Source of the DNA: Erythrobacteraceae bacterium
GTDB taxonomy: Bacteria; Pseudomonadota; Alphaproteobacteria; Sphingomonadales; Sphingomonadaceae
Length of the DNA stretch: 50,408 bases
Assembly: GCA_027489065.1 (NCBI GenBank)
Contig: JAIYAM010000006.1
Span: 1-50,408 of the forward strand
Direction: 5' to 3'
Shown here: one piece after another, positions 1 through 8,867 of the stretch
Numbering within the stretch: the stretch's first letter is position 1
How the letters are laid out: every line of letters begins with the position of its first letter
The notes under the pieces: generated by a model
Databases searched by the model: none
What the model was told of the DNA's origin: nothing
What the model saw: only the letters and a program-made list of their open reading frames with translations
Position numbers and translations under genes: made by a program

Positions 1-579
1 AGCGAAGTGACCGCCAGCAACCTCGTCAAGATCGATGTCGAGGGCAATAATGTCGGCGGATCGCCCTACATGGTGAACAAGGCGGGCTTCACCCAGCACG
101 CCTATTTCCACAAGCATCTGGGCAGCCGCGCCGAAGCGATCTGCCACGTCCACACCACGGCGACGATGGCGGTGGCGAGCCACAAGGACGGGCTGCTGCC
201 GACCAATTTCTACGCCTGCAACTTCCAGGGCCAGATCGGCTATCACGATTTCGAGGGCATCACGGTGCGCGCCGAAGAGGGCGAGCGGCTGGTGCAGAAC
301 CTCGGCAACCACACCATCCTGATGCTGCGCAATCACGGCCCGGTGGTGATGGACCGCACCATCCAGGGCATGTTCGTCAAGATGTGGGCGCTCCAGCGCG
401 CCTGCGAGATCCAGGTGGCGACGCTCAGCATGGGCAATCCGGTGCTCGTCCCGCAGGAGGTGGTCGACGTCCACCAGCGCGACCTGTCCGTGATGAGCGG
501 GCAGGGCGGCGCGGGGATGTTCGATTTCGAGGCGTGGAAGCGGCGGGTCGACAAGATCGACGATTCCTGGCGCCAGTAA
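1..579 (+). CDS. Class II aldolase/adducin family protein (5' end outside window)
   Basis: The reading frame is open from base 1 and ends in TAA, so the N-terminus lies upstream. The 192 visible residues begin in the typical substrate-loop region (TASNLVKID). They carry the zinc-binding His-x-His of the class II aldolase fold (codons at 145 and 151, in CHVHTTAT) and the later conserved His of LRNHGPVV (codon at 334). Family members are metal-dependent aldolases, epimerases or decarboxylases acting on sugar phosphates or hydroxy acids. The substrate cannot be read from this fragment. The C-terminal part, with a long helix and a FDFEAWKRRVD motif, resembles the adducin-like branch common in sphingomonads rather than fuculose-phosphate aldolase. 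It is followed after 21 bp by a 2Fe-2S protein gene on the same strand. Confidence 0.88.
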   Translation, partial: SEVTASNLVKIDVEGNNVGGSPYMVNKAGFTQHAYFHKHLGSRAEAICHVHTTATMAVASHKDGLLPTNFYACNFQGQIGYHDFEGITVRAEEGERLVQNLGNHTILMLRNHGPVVMDRTIQGMFVKMWALQRACEIQVATLSMGNPVLVPQEVVDVHQRDLSVMSGQGGAGMFDFEAWKRRVDKIDDSWRQ

Positions 580-600
580 GCCTTTCGTAAGGCCCGCAAC

Positions 601-1149
601 ATGTCGCGCATGACCGTCAACGAGCGGCCGGTCCAGTTCGACCTCGATCCGCGCATGCCGCTGCTTTATGCCCTGCGCGAGGCGATGAACCTCACCGGCA
701 CCAAGGCGTGCGGGGGCGGGCCGGATTGTTCGGGCGCGTGCATGGTGCTGGTCGACGGGGTGGCGCTCAGATCCTGCGCGATCACGCTCGCCGAGGCCGA
801 GGGACGGATCATCGTCACCATCGAAGGCCTCTCGCGCGATCGCTCGCACCCGGTCCAGCAGGCGATGGTGGCGCAGGCCGCGATCCAGTGCGGCTACTGC
901 ACGCCGGGCATCGTCATGTCGGCGGCCGCGCTGCTGATGCGCAATCCCGCACCGACCCGCGCCGATATTGAAGCGGGCATCCCCAACATGTGCCGCTGCG
1001 GGGTGTACCCGCGGCTGATCAAGGCGGTCGAGCAGGCCGGACGGGTGATGCAGCGACAGGAGCGCATCAGCGCCGCACCCGCGCCAGGCATCAGCGCCGA
1101 GGACGCGGCCAAGGCGGTGCCTGCGTTGCGGGTGCCGAAGGGCGAATAG
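601..1149 (+). CDS. 2Fe-2S protein, small subunit of a molybdenum hydroxylase-type oxidoreductase (IorA/XdhC-like)
   Basis: A 182-aa protein with the two-cluster architecture of the small subunit of xanthine dehydrogenase/isoquinoline 1-oxidoreductase. A plant-type ferredoxin domain spans about residues 1-75, followed by an all-helical [2Fe-2S] domain with Cys97 and Cys100 (QCGYCTPG) and Cys131 and Cys133 (MCRCG). It would pass electrons from a molybdopterin subunit. The N-terminal cluster motif is odd: cysteines at 37, 43 and 47 are spaced CX5CX3C instead of the usual CX4CX2C, with Cys59 as the likely fourth ligand. No molybdopterin subunit is adjacent; the next gene is arsC. The start ATG at 601 has no clear Shine-Dalgarno; an ATG three codons on is an alternative. 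Family is certain, partner unknown. Confidence 0.85.
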   Translation: MSRMTVNERPVQFDLDPRMPLLYALREAMNLTGTKACGGGPDCSGACMVLVDGVALRSCAITLAEAEGRIIVTIEGLSRDRSHPVQQAMVAQAAIQCGYCTPGIVMSAAALLMRNPAPTRADIEAGIPNMCRCGVYPRLIKAVEQAGRVMQRQERISAAPAPGISAEDAAKAVPALRVPKGE

Positions 1150-1157
1150 GAGGCAAC

Positions 1158-1502
1158 ATGAAGGCGACGATCTGGCACAATCCGGCCTGCGGCACGTCGA
1201 GGAAGACGCTGGCGATCCTCGAGAACCTCAGCCGCGTCGAGGTGACCGTGGTCGAATATCTGAGGGACCCGCCGACGGCGGACAAGCTCGCCCAGCTCTA
1301 CCGCGATGCCGGGATCATCCCGCAAGCGGGCCTGCGCCTGCGCGGCACCGATGCGGCCGAGCGCGGCCTGCCGGATGCGGACGACGCGACGGTGCTGGCC
1401 GCGATGGTCGCCGATCCGATCCTGATCGAGCGCCCGCTGGTGGAGACGGATAAGGGCGTCAGGCTTTGCAGGCCGCAGGATACAGTTCTAGAAATCCTTT
1501 GA
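1158..1502 (+). CDS. arsC: Arsenate reductase, glutaredoxin-coupled type (ArsC family)
   Basis: A 114-aa ArsC-fold protein. It begins with a thioredoxin-like strand and the active-site loop HNPACGTSRKTL, where Cys11 would attack arsenate; residues PLVETDKGVRLCRP near the C-terminus match the conserved Arg-containing segment of the family. Such proteins reduce As(V) to As(III) with glutathione and glutaredoxin in the cytoplasm. Some members (YfgD/YffB-like) have no proven arsenate activity, and no arsR or arsenite efflux gene is adjacent, so the physiological role is uncertain. A strong AGGAGG (1148-1153) overlaps the upstream TAG stop and sits 4 bases before the ATG, which fixes the start and suggests co-transcription with the 2Fe-2S gene. 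Confidence 0.88.
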   Translation: MKATIWHNPACGTSRKTLAILENLSRVEVTVVEYLRDPPTADKLAQLYRDAGIIPQAGLRLRGTDAAERGLPDADDATVLAAMVADPILIERPLVETDKGVRLCRPQDTVLEIL

Positions 1503-1622
1503 GCTTGAAGGCGCTCGGTCGCAACGCGACCGCGAGCGCGAGCGCACGCGCGCGAGCCGCAGGTGCCCGGATCGTAGCGGAGGAACTGCACCGAGGACGG
1601 ACTCGCGGAGGCGGGTCCGCAA

Positions 1623-3011
1623 TCAAGAACGCGTTAACTCCCGGTCGGCCTGGAGCCTCAGCCACCCGTGCACCAGCACGATCAGGCACAGCGCGACGAT
1701 CAGCCCGAAGCCGAGATAGTCGGAATGGCCGTAGAGCCACACGCCGAGTGCCGGCGCGTAGATGTAGCTTGCGCCCGCAAGGCTCGCGACGATGCCGGAG
1801 GCCTGCCCCTGCTCGGCGCGGGTCACCGCCAGCGAGGTGCCCGCCGTGGTCCCCGGACGGAACAGGCCGAAGCCGAGCGAGGCAATGGCATAGCCGAGCG
1901 CGATCAGGTGGAGGTCGCCCGCCACCGCTAGGATCATCGTGCCGATTGCGGCGGCGGTGATCCCCCATAGCGTCGCCGCGCGCGGGCCGAGGTCGAAGCG
2001 CGGGATCAGGCCCCACTGCGCAAGCAGGGTGGCAATCGCGCCGCTCATCAGCACGATGCCGATGGGGCCGGCCCCGAGATCGGGGGTCGCGCGCAAGCCC
2101 AGCCGGTCGAGCACCAGGAAGCCCGCGATGCCCTGCACCATCGCCTGCGCGTGGCCGCCGACCAGCCCGGCGAAGACCCACGGCCGCAGCCGCCGGTCGC
2201 GCCAGGTGAGCCGGGGTGGATCGCCTTGCGGATCGCCCCCGTGCTCGGCTTCGTCCTCGGGCTCCATCGCCGCGTCCGTCTCGACCGGCGCGCCTGTCCC
2301 GCTCGCATAGGCGACCGCCTGGCCTTTCGTTGCATATTGCGGCTCGTCATTGGGCAGACGCAGGCGCAGCAGCACCAGCGCGACGACGCCGATCGCGGCA
2401 AAGCACAGGAACGGTCCGGTCAGGCCGAGGCCAAGGAAAGGCACCACCATCAGCGGGGCGAGCGCCGGGCCGATCACCGTGCCGAGGCCGAAGCTCGACG
2501 CGATCAGCGAGAGCGCCTGCGTGCGGCGCGCGCGCGGGGTGCGCGAGGCGACATAGGCCTGCACCGCCGGGGGCGCGGCACTCCCGAAGCCGCCGTAGAG
2601 GCTGCGCGCCGCGGCGAAGGCGGCCAGTGTCCAGACCGCGCTCATCCACCCCGCAAGGCCCGCCCACAGCGCCACGCCGCACAGCACGAAGGAGGCGATG
2701 AAGCCCGACAGGCCCAGCGCCATCATCGCCTTGCGCCCGCGCTTGTCCGAACGCCGCGCCCAGAACGGGGCGCACACCACCCACAGCAGCGCCGACCAGC
2801 TATAGGCGAGGCTGATCCACACATCGGCGACCTTCAGCGCCGTGCCGATCGAGGGCATCACCGATTGCATCGCGGTGTTGCCGGCCGCGGTCACCAGCAT
2901 CACCATGAACAGCAGCGCCATGCGCGAGGGCGGGATTGCCCCGCTCGCGGCGGCGCCGGCGGCGCTGGAGGAAGCCCTTGCCGGGGTCAGAGCAGGATCG
3001 GTATCGGCCAT
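1623..3011 (-). CDS. Major facilitator superfamily transporter
   Basis: A 462-aa protein with twelve predicted membrane helices in two six-helix halves and the MFS loop signature between helices 2 and 3 ([14 protein letters not shown]). The central cytoplasmic loop is unusually long and acidic (roughly residues 205-260, rich in Asp/Glu/Gly/Pro) before [12 protein letters not shown]. The general look is that of drug/proton antiporters of the TetA/Bcr type, but the substrate cannot be deduced. It starts at ATG 3011, 16 bp after the stop of the upstream membrane-protein gene, so the two probably form one transcript. The C-terminus ends 120 bp from arsC, which is convergent. Confidence 0.9.
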   Translation of the reverse strand: MADTDPALTPARASSSAAGAAASGAIPPSRMALLFMVMLVTAAGNTAMQSVMPSIGTALKVADVWISLAYSWSALLWVVCAPFWARRSDKRGRKAMMALGLSGFIASFVLCGVALWAGLAGWMSAVWTLAAFAAARSLYGGFGSAAPPAVQAYVASRTPRARRTQALSLIASSFGLGTVIGPALAPLMVVPFLGLGLTGPFLCFAAIGVVALVLLRLRLPNDEPQYATKGQAVAYASGTGAPVETDAAMEPEDEAEHGGDPQGDPPRLTWRDRRLRPWVFAGLVGGHAQAMVQGIAGFLVLDRLGLRATPDLGAGPIGIVLMSGAIATLLAQWGLIPRFDLGPRAATLWGITAAAIGTMILAVAGDLHLIALGYAIASLGFGLFRPGTTAGTSLAVTRAEQGQASGIVASLAGASYIYAPALGVWLYGHSDYLGFGLIVALCLIVLVHGWLRLQADRELTRS

Positions 3012-3027
3012 GCGCGCGCGCGGGCTC

Positions 3028-3834
3028 TCAGCTGAAGAGGTCCGCTTCCGCTTCGGGAAGAGGCTCGGACAGCTGGCGATAGATGGCCGCGGAAAGCGCG
3101 AAGGAGACGGTGTAGAAGATCGTCAGCAGCACCGCGACGAAGGCCGAATTGCCGATCGCCGCAGCCTCCTCGCCGAGCGCGGAGAGGATCAGGCCGACGA
3201 TCAGCATCAGGATCAACCCGATGACCGCCGACAGCAGCATCAGCGCGGCGAAGAACACGAAGAGGCGGAAGGAGTTGCCCTTGGTGAGCCCCCAGGACCG
3301 GCGCATCGCGGTGACCGGATTGCCCACCCGTCCGAGCACGATCGTGGCGGTCGAAAGCGAAAACTTGATCGTCAGGTAAAGCGTGATCGGCAAGGCGATG
3401 AGGCTCGCCGCGGGCAGCACGCTGGTGACGAGCGAGGGCAGTTGCGTGACGAGGCCGACGAGCGCCTGCGCGCCGAGCACCGGCAGGGCGAGGCGCGGGA
3501 GCATCCCCAGCACCTCGCGCACCGTCGGGCGGCGCGGATCGGCGAGCAGCGCGAGGATTGCTATGCCGCCGGCGATCTGGCCGATCAGCGCGAGCAGCAG
3601 CGCCCACCAGTTCGCCAGCAGCACCGCGTTGATCGCGGCTGCCAGCTTCTCGGGATCGGGCTCGCCGCCGCCGCCGGAAAAGTCGATGCCGCTGGTGAAC
3701 AGGGCGTAGACCAGCACGAACATCGGCAGGAACAGGAACAGGCCCGCAAGCACGCTGACCAGATCGCGATTGGCCCCGACCATGCCGGTCGCCTGGGTCC
3801 AGGCCTGCCCCATGTCGAGCTTGCGGTTTGCCAT
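3028..3834 (-). CDS. Conserved multi-pass inner-membrane protein, function unknown
   Basis: A 268-aa hydrophobic protein with about six membrane helices separated by short loops, and a glycine-rich soluble loop ([14 protein letters not shown]) after the first helix. The pattern resembles glycerophosphoryl-diester or YciC/DUF975-like membrane proteins found in alphaproteobacteria, but I do not recognise it firmly. The open frame extends far upstream, antiparallel to lipB. I chose ATG 3834 because AAGGA (complement of 3843-3847) lies 8 bases before it and because the upstream extension is only a shadow of lipB. It is head-to-head with lipB across 81 bp and is followed by the MFS gene. Confidence 0.8.
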   Translation of the reverse strand: MANRKLDMGQAWTQATGMVGANRDLVSVLAGLFLFLPMFVLVYALFTSGIDFSGGGGEPDPEKLAAAINAVLLANWWALLLALIGQIAGGIAILALLADPRRPTVREVLGMLPRLALPVLGAQALVGLVTQLPSLVTSVLPAASLIALPITLYLTIKFSLSTATIVLGRVGNPVTAMRRSWGLTKGNSFRLFVFFAALMLLSAVIGLILMLIVGLILSALGEEAAAIGNSAFVAVLLTIFYTVSFALSAAIYRQLSEPLPEAEADLFS

Positions 3835-3915
3835 TCGCGGGGTCCTTCTGCCGGGCGGCGCGGACACGCGCAATCGCCTCTTGATCTCGGCGCTCAATGC
3901 CCCCACCGCTGCGCC

Positions 3916-4605
3916 ATGGCAAGCACTGCTCCGGCCTCCGGGCCCGCATCCCCGATCGAATGGCGGCGCGAGAGCACGCCCGTCGCCTACGCCGCCGCTC
4001 TGGCGGAGATGGAAGCGCGCAACGCGGCGGTTCACGAGGGCCGCGCGGCCGAGCTGATCTGGCTGCTCGAACACCCGCCGGTCTATACTGCGGGCACCAG
4101 CGCCGATCCTGCCGAGCTCGTCGACCCGCGCTTCGAGGTGGTCGAAGCCGGGCGGGGCGGGCGCTACACCTATCACGGGCCGGGCCAGCGGGTCGGCTAC
4201 CTCGTGCTCGACCTCGCCCGGCGCGGCAAGGACGTGCGCTGCTTCGTCCACGCGATCGAAGGCTGGGTGATCGCCACGCTCGCCACGTTCGGTGTCGAGA
4301 GCTGGCGCGCGGAAGGCCGCGTGGGTATCTGGACGCGCGACATTGATGGCTCGGAAGCCAAGATCGGCGCGATCGGCGTGCGGGTGCGCCGCTGGGTGAC
4401 GATGCACGGCTTCTCGGTGAACCTCGACCCCGACCTTGCGCACTTCGGCGGGATCGTGCCCTGCGGCATCGCCGAATACGGCGTCACCAGCCTCGCGCGG
4501 CTCGGCCTTGCGGTTTCGGCCGAGGAATGGGACGCGGCCCTCATCGCCACCAGCGACGATTTTCTTGACGCGCTGGACGCGGCGGCGAAAAGAGCCTGCC
4601 GATGA
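3916..4605 (+). CDS. lipB: Lipoyl(octanoyl) transferase
   Basis: A 229-aa LipB that moves octanoate from acyl-carrier protein to the lipoyl domains of 2-oxoacid dehydrogenases and the glycine cleavage system. Signature segments are [12 protein letters not shown] (residues 80-91), the catalytic Lys149 in [11 protein letters not shown], and the catalytic Cys183 in IVPCGI, preceded by [11 protein letters not shown]. Length is normal for the family. The frame is open upstream, but ATG 3916 matches the expected N-terminus; the upstream stretch is antisense to the divergent membrane-protein gene. It overlaps the next lipoprotein gene by ATGA (4602-4605), indicating translational coupling. Confidence 0.95.
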   Translation: MASTAPASGPASPIEWRRESTPVAYAAALAEMEARNAAVHEGRAAELIWLLEHPPVYTAGTSADPAELVDPRFEVVEAGRGGRYTYHGPGQRVGYLVLDLARRGKDVRCFVHAIEGWVIATLATFGVESWRAEGRVGIWTRDIDGSEAKIGAIGVRVRRWVTMHGFSVNLDPDLAHFGGIVPCGIAEYGVTSLARLGLAVSAEEWDAALIATSDDFLDALDAAAKRACR

Positions 4606-4922
4606 AACGCACTGCCATCTTCACGCTTGCCCTGCTGGCCGCCGGCTGCGGCGACCAGTCCGCCGCGCCTGCCGAACAGGGCGGGGAAGCTTCGGGCGAG
4701 GTGCTCGAAGGTTCGGTCAGCGACGCGATGATCCCGCTCGGCGAGTTGAAGTCCCAGGCGCCCCTCGCGCCCCGGCAGGCGAACACCGAGGCCTCCGGCG
4801 AACTCGATGCCGAACAGCCGGTGGTCGAGCCTGCGCTCGGCCCGGAAGGCGCCGCGCCGGCAAGCGAAGGGGCCGGAGCAGCACCAGCCGCCCCGACCCC
4901 TCAAGCCCAGCCCGCAGGCTAG
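4602..4922 (+). CDS. Small Ala/Pro/Glu-rich lipoprotein, function unknown
   Basis: A 106-aa protein with a classical lipoprotein signal: [19 protein letters not shown], where LAAGC is the lipobox and Cys17 would be lipidated. The mature part is acidic and low in complexity (Ala, Glu, Pro, Gly), without a recognisable fold, ending in [10 protein letters not shown]. It probably sits as a flexible tether in the outer membrane. Its start overlaps the lipB stop. The downstream oxidoreductase is convergent and ends 10 bp away. I do not recognise the family. Confidence 0.75.
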   Translation: MKRTAIFTLALLAAGCGDQSAAPAEQGGEASGEVLEGSVSDAMIPLGELKSQAPLAPRQANTEASGELDAEQPVVEPALGPEGAAPASEGAGAAPAAPTPQAQPAG

Positions 4923-4932
4923 ACGCCCGCTC

Positions 4933-6045
4933 TTACTGGGCGGCTTCCGCCTGCTCTTCTTCGAGCGTCGGGTAGTCGACATAGCCTTCCGGAATCGGGA
5001 AGTACCAGCTCTTGGGCACGTCCTTGTTGGGGTTCCAGTGGGCCCCGGCAGCGATGCGCTTGTCGAGATCGGGGTTGGAAATGTACGGCCGCCCGAAGCT
5101 GACCGCGTCGCACTTGCCGCTGGTCACGTCGGCGACCGCTTCCTCGGCGGTGTAGTCCGAATTGAGGATCAGCGCCCCGGTGTAGATCTGGCGGATCAGC
5201 GGGCTCTGCTTGGGCACGTCGGTCTGGCCGAAGGTGCCGTCCGGGCCGGGCTCGCGCAGTTCGACGAAGGCAAGGCCGAGCTCTTCGCAGACCTTCGCCG
5301 CCGCGCCGAAGGTCGCAGGGGGATTGCTGTCATCGGTGCCCTGCGAATCGCCATTGGGCGAGAGGCGGATGCCGACGCGGTCCGCGCCCCACACGTCGAT
5401 CAACGCCTCCAGAACTTCGCGCATGAAGCGGGTGCGGTTTTCGGGGCTGCCGCCATATTCGTCGGTGCGCAGGTTGGTCCCGTCACGCAGGAACTGGTCG
5501 ACGAGGTAGCCATTGGCGCCGTGGAGCTGCACGCCGTCGAAGCCCGCTTTCTTGGCGTTTTCGGCTGCGCGGCGATAGTCGCCAATCGTGCGCTTGATGT
5601 CCTCGAGCGTCATTTCGCGCGCTTGGGCATAGGGCGACTTGCCGGTCGGCGTGTGGGCTTCACCCGGCGCGGTGGTGGCGCTGGCCGAGAAGGGCGGCTC
5701 GCCATCGAGGAAGTAGGGGTGGACGATGCGGCCCATGTGCCACAGCTGCATGACGATGAGACCGCCTTCCTCGTGGACCGCCTTGGTGGTCGCCTTCCAG
5801 GCTTCGGTCTGCTCGTCGCTCCAGATGCCGGGCGCCGAGGGCCAGCCGAGGCCTTCGCGGCTGATGCCGGTCGCTTCGGTGAGGATCATGCCGGCGCCGG
5901 CGCGCTGGCGGTAATAGAGCGCCATCAGCTCGTTCGGCACGAACATCGGCTCGGCGGCGCGGCCGCGGGTGAGCGGGGCCATGTGAATGCGGTTCTTGGG
6001 CTCGAGTGCGCCCATCTTCAGCGGCTGGAACAGTGCGTCGTGCAT
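4933..6045 (-). CDS. Old Yellow Enzyme family alkene reductase (NADH:flavin oxidoreductase)
   Basis: A 370-aa FMN-binding TIM-barrel protein. The substrate-activating His175/Asn178 pair lies in QLHGANGYLVDQFL, followed by the family signature RTDEYGGSPENRTRF, and late phosphate-binding residues in VSFGRPYISNPDL. Enzymes of this class (NemA, XenA/XenB, OPR-like) reduce activated C=C bonds or nitro groups of electrophiles with NAD(P)H. The HxxN pair points to the classical NemA-like branch. I chose ATG 6045 because AAGGA (complement of 6056-6060) lies about 10 bases upstream and the protein then begins MHDALFQPLKMG, the usual N-terminus; a GTG at 6087 would add 14 residues. Divergent from the DMT gene. 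Confidence 0.92.
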   Translation of the reverse strand: MHDALFQPLKMGALEPKNRIHMAPLTRGRAAEPMFVPNELMALYYRQRAGAGMILTEATGISREGLGWPSAPGIWSDEQTEAWKATTKAVHEEGGLIVMQLWHMGRIVHPYFLDGEPPFSASATTAPGEAHTPTGKSPYAQAREMTLEDIKRTIGDYRRAAENAKKAGFDGVQLHGANGYLVDQFLRDGTNLRTDEYGGSPENRTRFMREVLEALIDVWGADRVGIRLSPNGDSQGTDDSNPPATFGAAAKVCEELGLAFVELREPGPDGTFGQTDVPKQSPLIRQIYTGALILNSDYTAEEAVADVTSGKCDAVSFGRPYISNPDLDKRIAAGAHWNPNKDVPKSWYFPIPEGYVDYPTLEEEQAEAAQ

Positions 6046-6115
6046 ATGTGGGTAATCCTTAGGCACCAGTTTCGATTGGCTATCCACTTGGGGCGAGCGG
6101 GGCTAGGGCGCAAGC

Positions 6116-7015
6116 ATGGAAAATGAGGGTGCGGCCCAAGAAGAAGTTGTTCCCGTCGCCGCGCGTCCGGCGCAGTGGCTGCTGCTGCTCGCGCTGTTCG
6201 GCGGCAATGTGGCGCTGGCGATCGGGCCGTGGTTCGTGCGGATCGCCGACACGGGTCCTGTCGCGGCGGGCTTCTGGCGGCTGTTCTTGGCGCTGCCCTT
6301 CATGGTGCTGCTCGCGCGGGCGAACCGCCAGCCGCTGACAGGAATGCCTACCAAGACCCTCGCGCTAGTGGCGCTCGGCGCGGTGACCTTCGCGCTCGAT
6401 CTGGCGAGCTGGCATATCGGGATCGGCATGACGCGGCTGGGTAATGCGACGCTGTTCGGCAATGCCGGATCGATCGTCCTGCTGTTCTGGGGCTTCATCA
6501 TGCATAGGGTGCTGCCCGGGCGGCTGGAGTGGCTGGCGATCATCTTCGCCCTCGCCGGGGCCGCGATCCTGATGGGCCGCAGTCTGGAAATCTCCGACGC
6601 AACGCTGATCGGCGACCTGTTCAGCGTTGCGGCGGGGCTGCTCTATGCGGTGTACCTGCTGACGTTGCAGGGCGCGCGCGGGCAGTTCGGGTCGTGGAGC
6701 CTGCTGGTCTGGGTGAGCCTGTTCGGCGCGCCCGTGCTGCTTGCGATAGCGCTGCTCCTGGGTGAGCCGGTGTGGCCGACAGCGTGGGGCCCGGTGATCG
6801 GCCTGTTCATCCTCAGCCAGCTGGTGGGGCAAGGGCTGATGGTGTTCTCGCTCAAGTATTTCCCGCCGCTGATCGTGGGCCTTGCGCTGCTGACCCAGCC
6901 CGCGGTCGCCTCGCTCTACGGCTGGCTGGCGTTCGGCGAGGTGCTCTCGCCGCTCGACATTGCCGGGATGGTGCTGGTGGGCGCGGCTTTGGCTGTGAGC
7001 AGGGCGCGAGTTTAG
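6116..7015 (+). CDS. DMT-superfamily (EamA domain) membrane transporter
   Basis: A 299-aa integral membrane protein with ten predicted helices arranged as two EamA repeats (about residues 20-150 and 165-298). Members export amino acids, metabolites or drugs; the substrate is not deducible here. Features seen are a conserved Pro/Trp-rich first repeat (GPWFVRIADTGPVAAGFWR) and a second-repeat end (LAFGEVLSPLDIAGMVLVGAAL) typical of the family. The gene is divergent from the Old Yellow Enzyme gene with about 70 bp between starts. Its TAG stop directly abuts the stop codon of the convergent DUF4145 gene. Confidence 0.9.
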   Translation: MENEGAAQEEVVPVAARPAQWLLLLALFGGNVALAIGPWFVRIADTGPVAAGFWRLFLALPFMVLLARANRQPLTGMPTKTLALVALGAVTFALDLASWHIGIGMTRLGNATLFGNAGSIVLLFWGFIMHRVLPGRLEWLAIIFALAGAAILMGRSLEISDATLIGDLFSVAAGLLYAVYLLTLQGARGQFGSWSLLVWVSLFGAPVLLAIALLLGEPVWPTAWGPVIGLFILSQLVGQGLMVFSLKYFPPLIVGLALLTQPAVASLYGWLAFGEVLSPLDIAGMVLVGAALAVSRARV

Positions 7016-7786
7016 CTATCCTTCTGCGGACCCTGATGAAGCCGCCGGCAGGGCTGGCTTTCGCGCCTCCTCCTTTGCGGCTGCTAGCATTGCTATTTCC
7101 GACAATCTCGACTGTCGGTTGTGCCTTGCGACGTACCATTCGTCGAAGAGTAATTCAGCCAGTGCAATCAGTTGCTGTGCTTCATCAGGATCGACTGGAA
7201 CAATCACATTGATGTCCTTCTCCATGTGAGCGCCAATGTTCCCGATCTTCCGCACGTGGTCGATTGCCTCTACTGTTTCCGGCGAGATGGATCGGTCAGC
7301 AGTTCCGTCATCCAACGCCTTCTTGAGCGCATCGATTTCAAGATTGAGTGTCGCTTTAGCTATTCCTGCGAAGTCTCGGATCATCCCTTGGATGCATCTT
7401 CTGACTAAGGTCGCTGCTGCCTTCGGACTGTCCGCAACGATTGCACAAGCTTCTTCGTAGTCCTCGACGATGGGGGCGGGAATGTAGTTCGGTTGAGGCT
7501 TCGCTGTTCCCTTGGGGAAAAGCGGACCGGTGAAGAATGGCTTCTCTCCCGTTAGCGCCCGAAAAGTTCCATCTCCCCAAGTATGAATTCTGCCGAGAGA
7601 CACATCGACTGAGATGCGGTTGCAATCAGGATTCTGGCAGGCAATCGCGGAGCTGTCCATGCCGACGACACCATCGCGAGTGTCGCCCACGACGAAACGT
7701 ATGTTGCGTCTGTCGTAATTTGAGTCCGTGACAGTCTGACTGCTTTGGCAATGTGGGCACCGCCAATTGAAAGGTTCGATAGGCAT
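7016..7786 (-). CDS. DUF4145 domain protein with N-terminal zinc-ribbon; compositionally foreign
   Basis: A 256-aa protein. The N-terminus carries a zinc-ribbon-like pair of motifs (WRCPHCQSS and CQNPDCNR). The C-terminal half shows DUF4145 features: YEEACAIVADSPKAAATLVRR, then IGNIGAHMEKD and a terminal helix LAELLFDEWY. DUF4145 domains occur in restriction-modification and other defence-associated proteins as well as alone; no activity is established for this form. Base composition differs from the surroundings: 7141-7260 has 60 G+C in 120 bases (50%), while 6901-6960 in the neighbouring gene has 43 of 60 (72%). The ATG lies 3 bp after the nadA stop, with no strong Shine-Dalgarno of its own. 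The composition suggests recent acquisition. Confidence 0.85.
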   Translation of the reverse strand: MPIEPFNWRCPHCQSSQTVTDSNYDRRNIRFVVGDTRDGVVGMDSSAIACQNPDCNRISVDVSLGRIHTWGDGTFRALTGEKPFFTGPLFPKGTAKPQPNYIPAPIVEDYEEACAIVADSPKAAATLVRRCIQGMIRDFAGIAKATLNLEIDALKKALDDGTADRSISPETVEAIDHVRKIGNIGAHMEKDINVIVPVDPDEAQQLIALAELLFDEWYVARHNRQSRLSEIAMLAAAKEEARKPALPAASSGSAEG

Positions 7787-7789
7787 AAC

Positions 7790-8791
7790 TTAGTCCCCGC
7801 TGAAGTGCACCTTGCCCAGATCGCCCATCCCCACAGTCCCGCTCGCCATCTCCAGCATGCGGTTGAGGCTGCGCTTGGCCCTCAGGCGGATGCCTTCCTC
7901 GATCTCGATCCGGGGCTCGAGGTCGCGCAGGGCCACGTAGAGCTTCTCCATCGTGTTCAGCGCCATGTAGGGGCAGATGTTGCACGAGCAGTTCCCGTCC
8001 GCGCCGGGGGCACCGATGAAGGTCTTGTTCGGCAGCGCCTTTTCCATCTGGTGGATGATGTGCGGCTCGGTGGCGACGATCAGGGTGTCGCCGGTGAACT
8101 CAGCAGCGAACTTGAGGATGCCGCTGGTCGAGCCGACGTAATCGGCGTGATCGATGATCGTCGGCGGGCACTCCGGGTGCGCGGCGATCGGCGCGTCGGG
8201 GTGCTTCTCCTTGAGCTTCAGGAGCTCGGTCTCGGAGAAGGCCTCGTGGACGATGCACACGCCGGGCCACAGCAGCATCTCGCGGTTGAACTTGCGGCTG
8301 AGGTAGCCGCCGAGGTGCCGGTCGGGGCCGAAGATGATCTTCTGCTCGGGCGGGATCTGGGCGAGGATCGTCTCGGCGCTGGAGCTGGTGACGATCACGT
8401 CCGACAGGGCCTTCACCTCGGTCGAGCAATTGATGTAGGTGAGCGCGATGTGATCGGGGTGCGCGGCGCGGAAGGCGCGGAATTTGTCGGGCGGGCAGGA
8501 ATCCTCGAGGCTGCACCCGGCATCCATGTCGGGGAGGATCACGGTCTTCTGGGGCGAGAGGATCTTGGCGGTGTCGGCCATGAACTTGACCCCGCAGAAG
8601 GCGATCACGTCGGCATCGGTCGCCGCCGCCTTGCGCGACAATTCGAGGCTGTCGCCCACGAAGTCGGCGATGTCCTGGATGTCGGGCGTCTGGTAGTAAT
8701 GCGCGAGGATCACCGCATTGCGCTCCTTGCGGAGGCGGTCGATCTCGGCCAGCAGATCGGCGCCGGCGGGGTTGCGGGTCAGCAGGCTCAT
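7790..8791 (-). CDS. nadA: Quinolinate synthase A
   Basis: A 333-aa NadA, which condenses iminoaspartate (from NadB or aspartate dehydrogenase) with dihydroxyacetone phosphate to quinolinate for NAD synthesis. It shows the three-fold repeated architecture and the three [4Fe-4S] ligand cysteines in their usual contexts: Cys122 (INCSTEVKA), Cys208 (HPECPP) and Cys273 (CNICPYMALN). Active-site segments LAHYYQ near the start and TSGILKF are present. The ATG at 8791 is chosen; an adjacent GTG (8792-8794) would add one residue. nadB and nadC are not adjacent. The DUF4145 gene follows after 3 bp, probably on the same transcript. Confidence 0.95.
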   Translation of the reverse strand: MSLLTRNPAGADLLAEIDRLRKERNAVILAHYYQTPDIQDIADFVGDSLELSRKAAATDADVIAFCGVKFMADTAKILSPQKTVILPDMDAGCSLEDSCPPDKFRAFRAAHPDHIALTYINCSTEVKALSDVIVTSSSAETILAQIPPEQKIIFGPDRHLGGYLSRKFNREMLLWPGVCIVHEAFSETELLKLKEKHPDAPIAAHPECPPTIIDHADYVGSTSGILKFAAEFTGDTLIVATEPHIIHQMEKALPNKTFIGAPGADGNCSCNICPYMALNTMEKLYVALRDLEPRIEIEEGIRLRAKRSLNRMLEMASGTVGMGDLGKVHFSGD

Positions 8792-8867
8792 CACTCGTAT
8801 CCCATGATCTCTCGGAGCCGCCGATATAGGCGCGCCCGCGCGATTTTCGAGCGAAAAGCGCCTGACG

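Noticed and set aside
1632..1640. GTTAAC near the MFS gene end as a CtrA site
   Set aside because: It is inside the last codons of the MFS gene, with no promoter downstream.
5900..6087. Longer Old Yellow Enzyme start at GTG 6087
   Set aside because: ATG 6045 has a good ribosome site and gives the normal family N-terminus.
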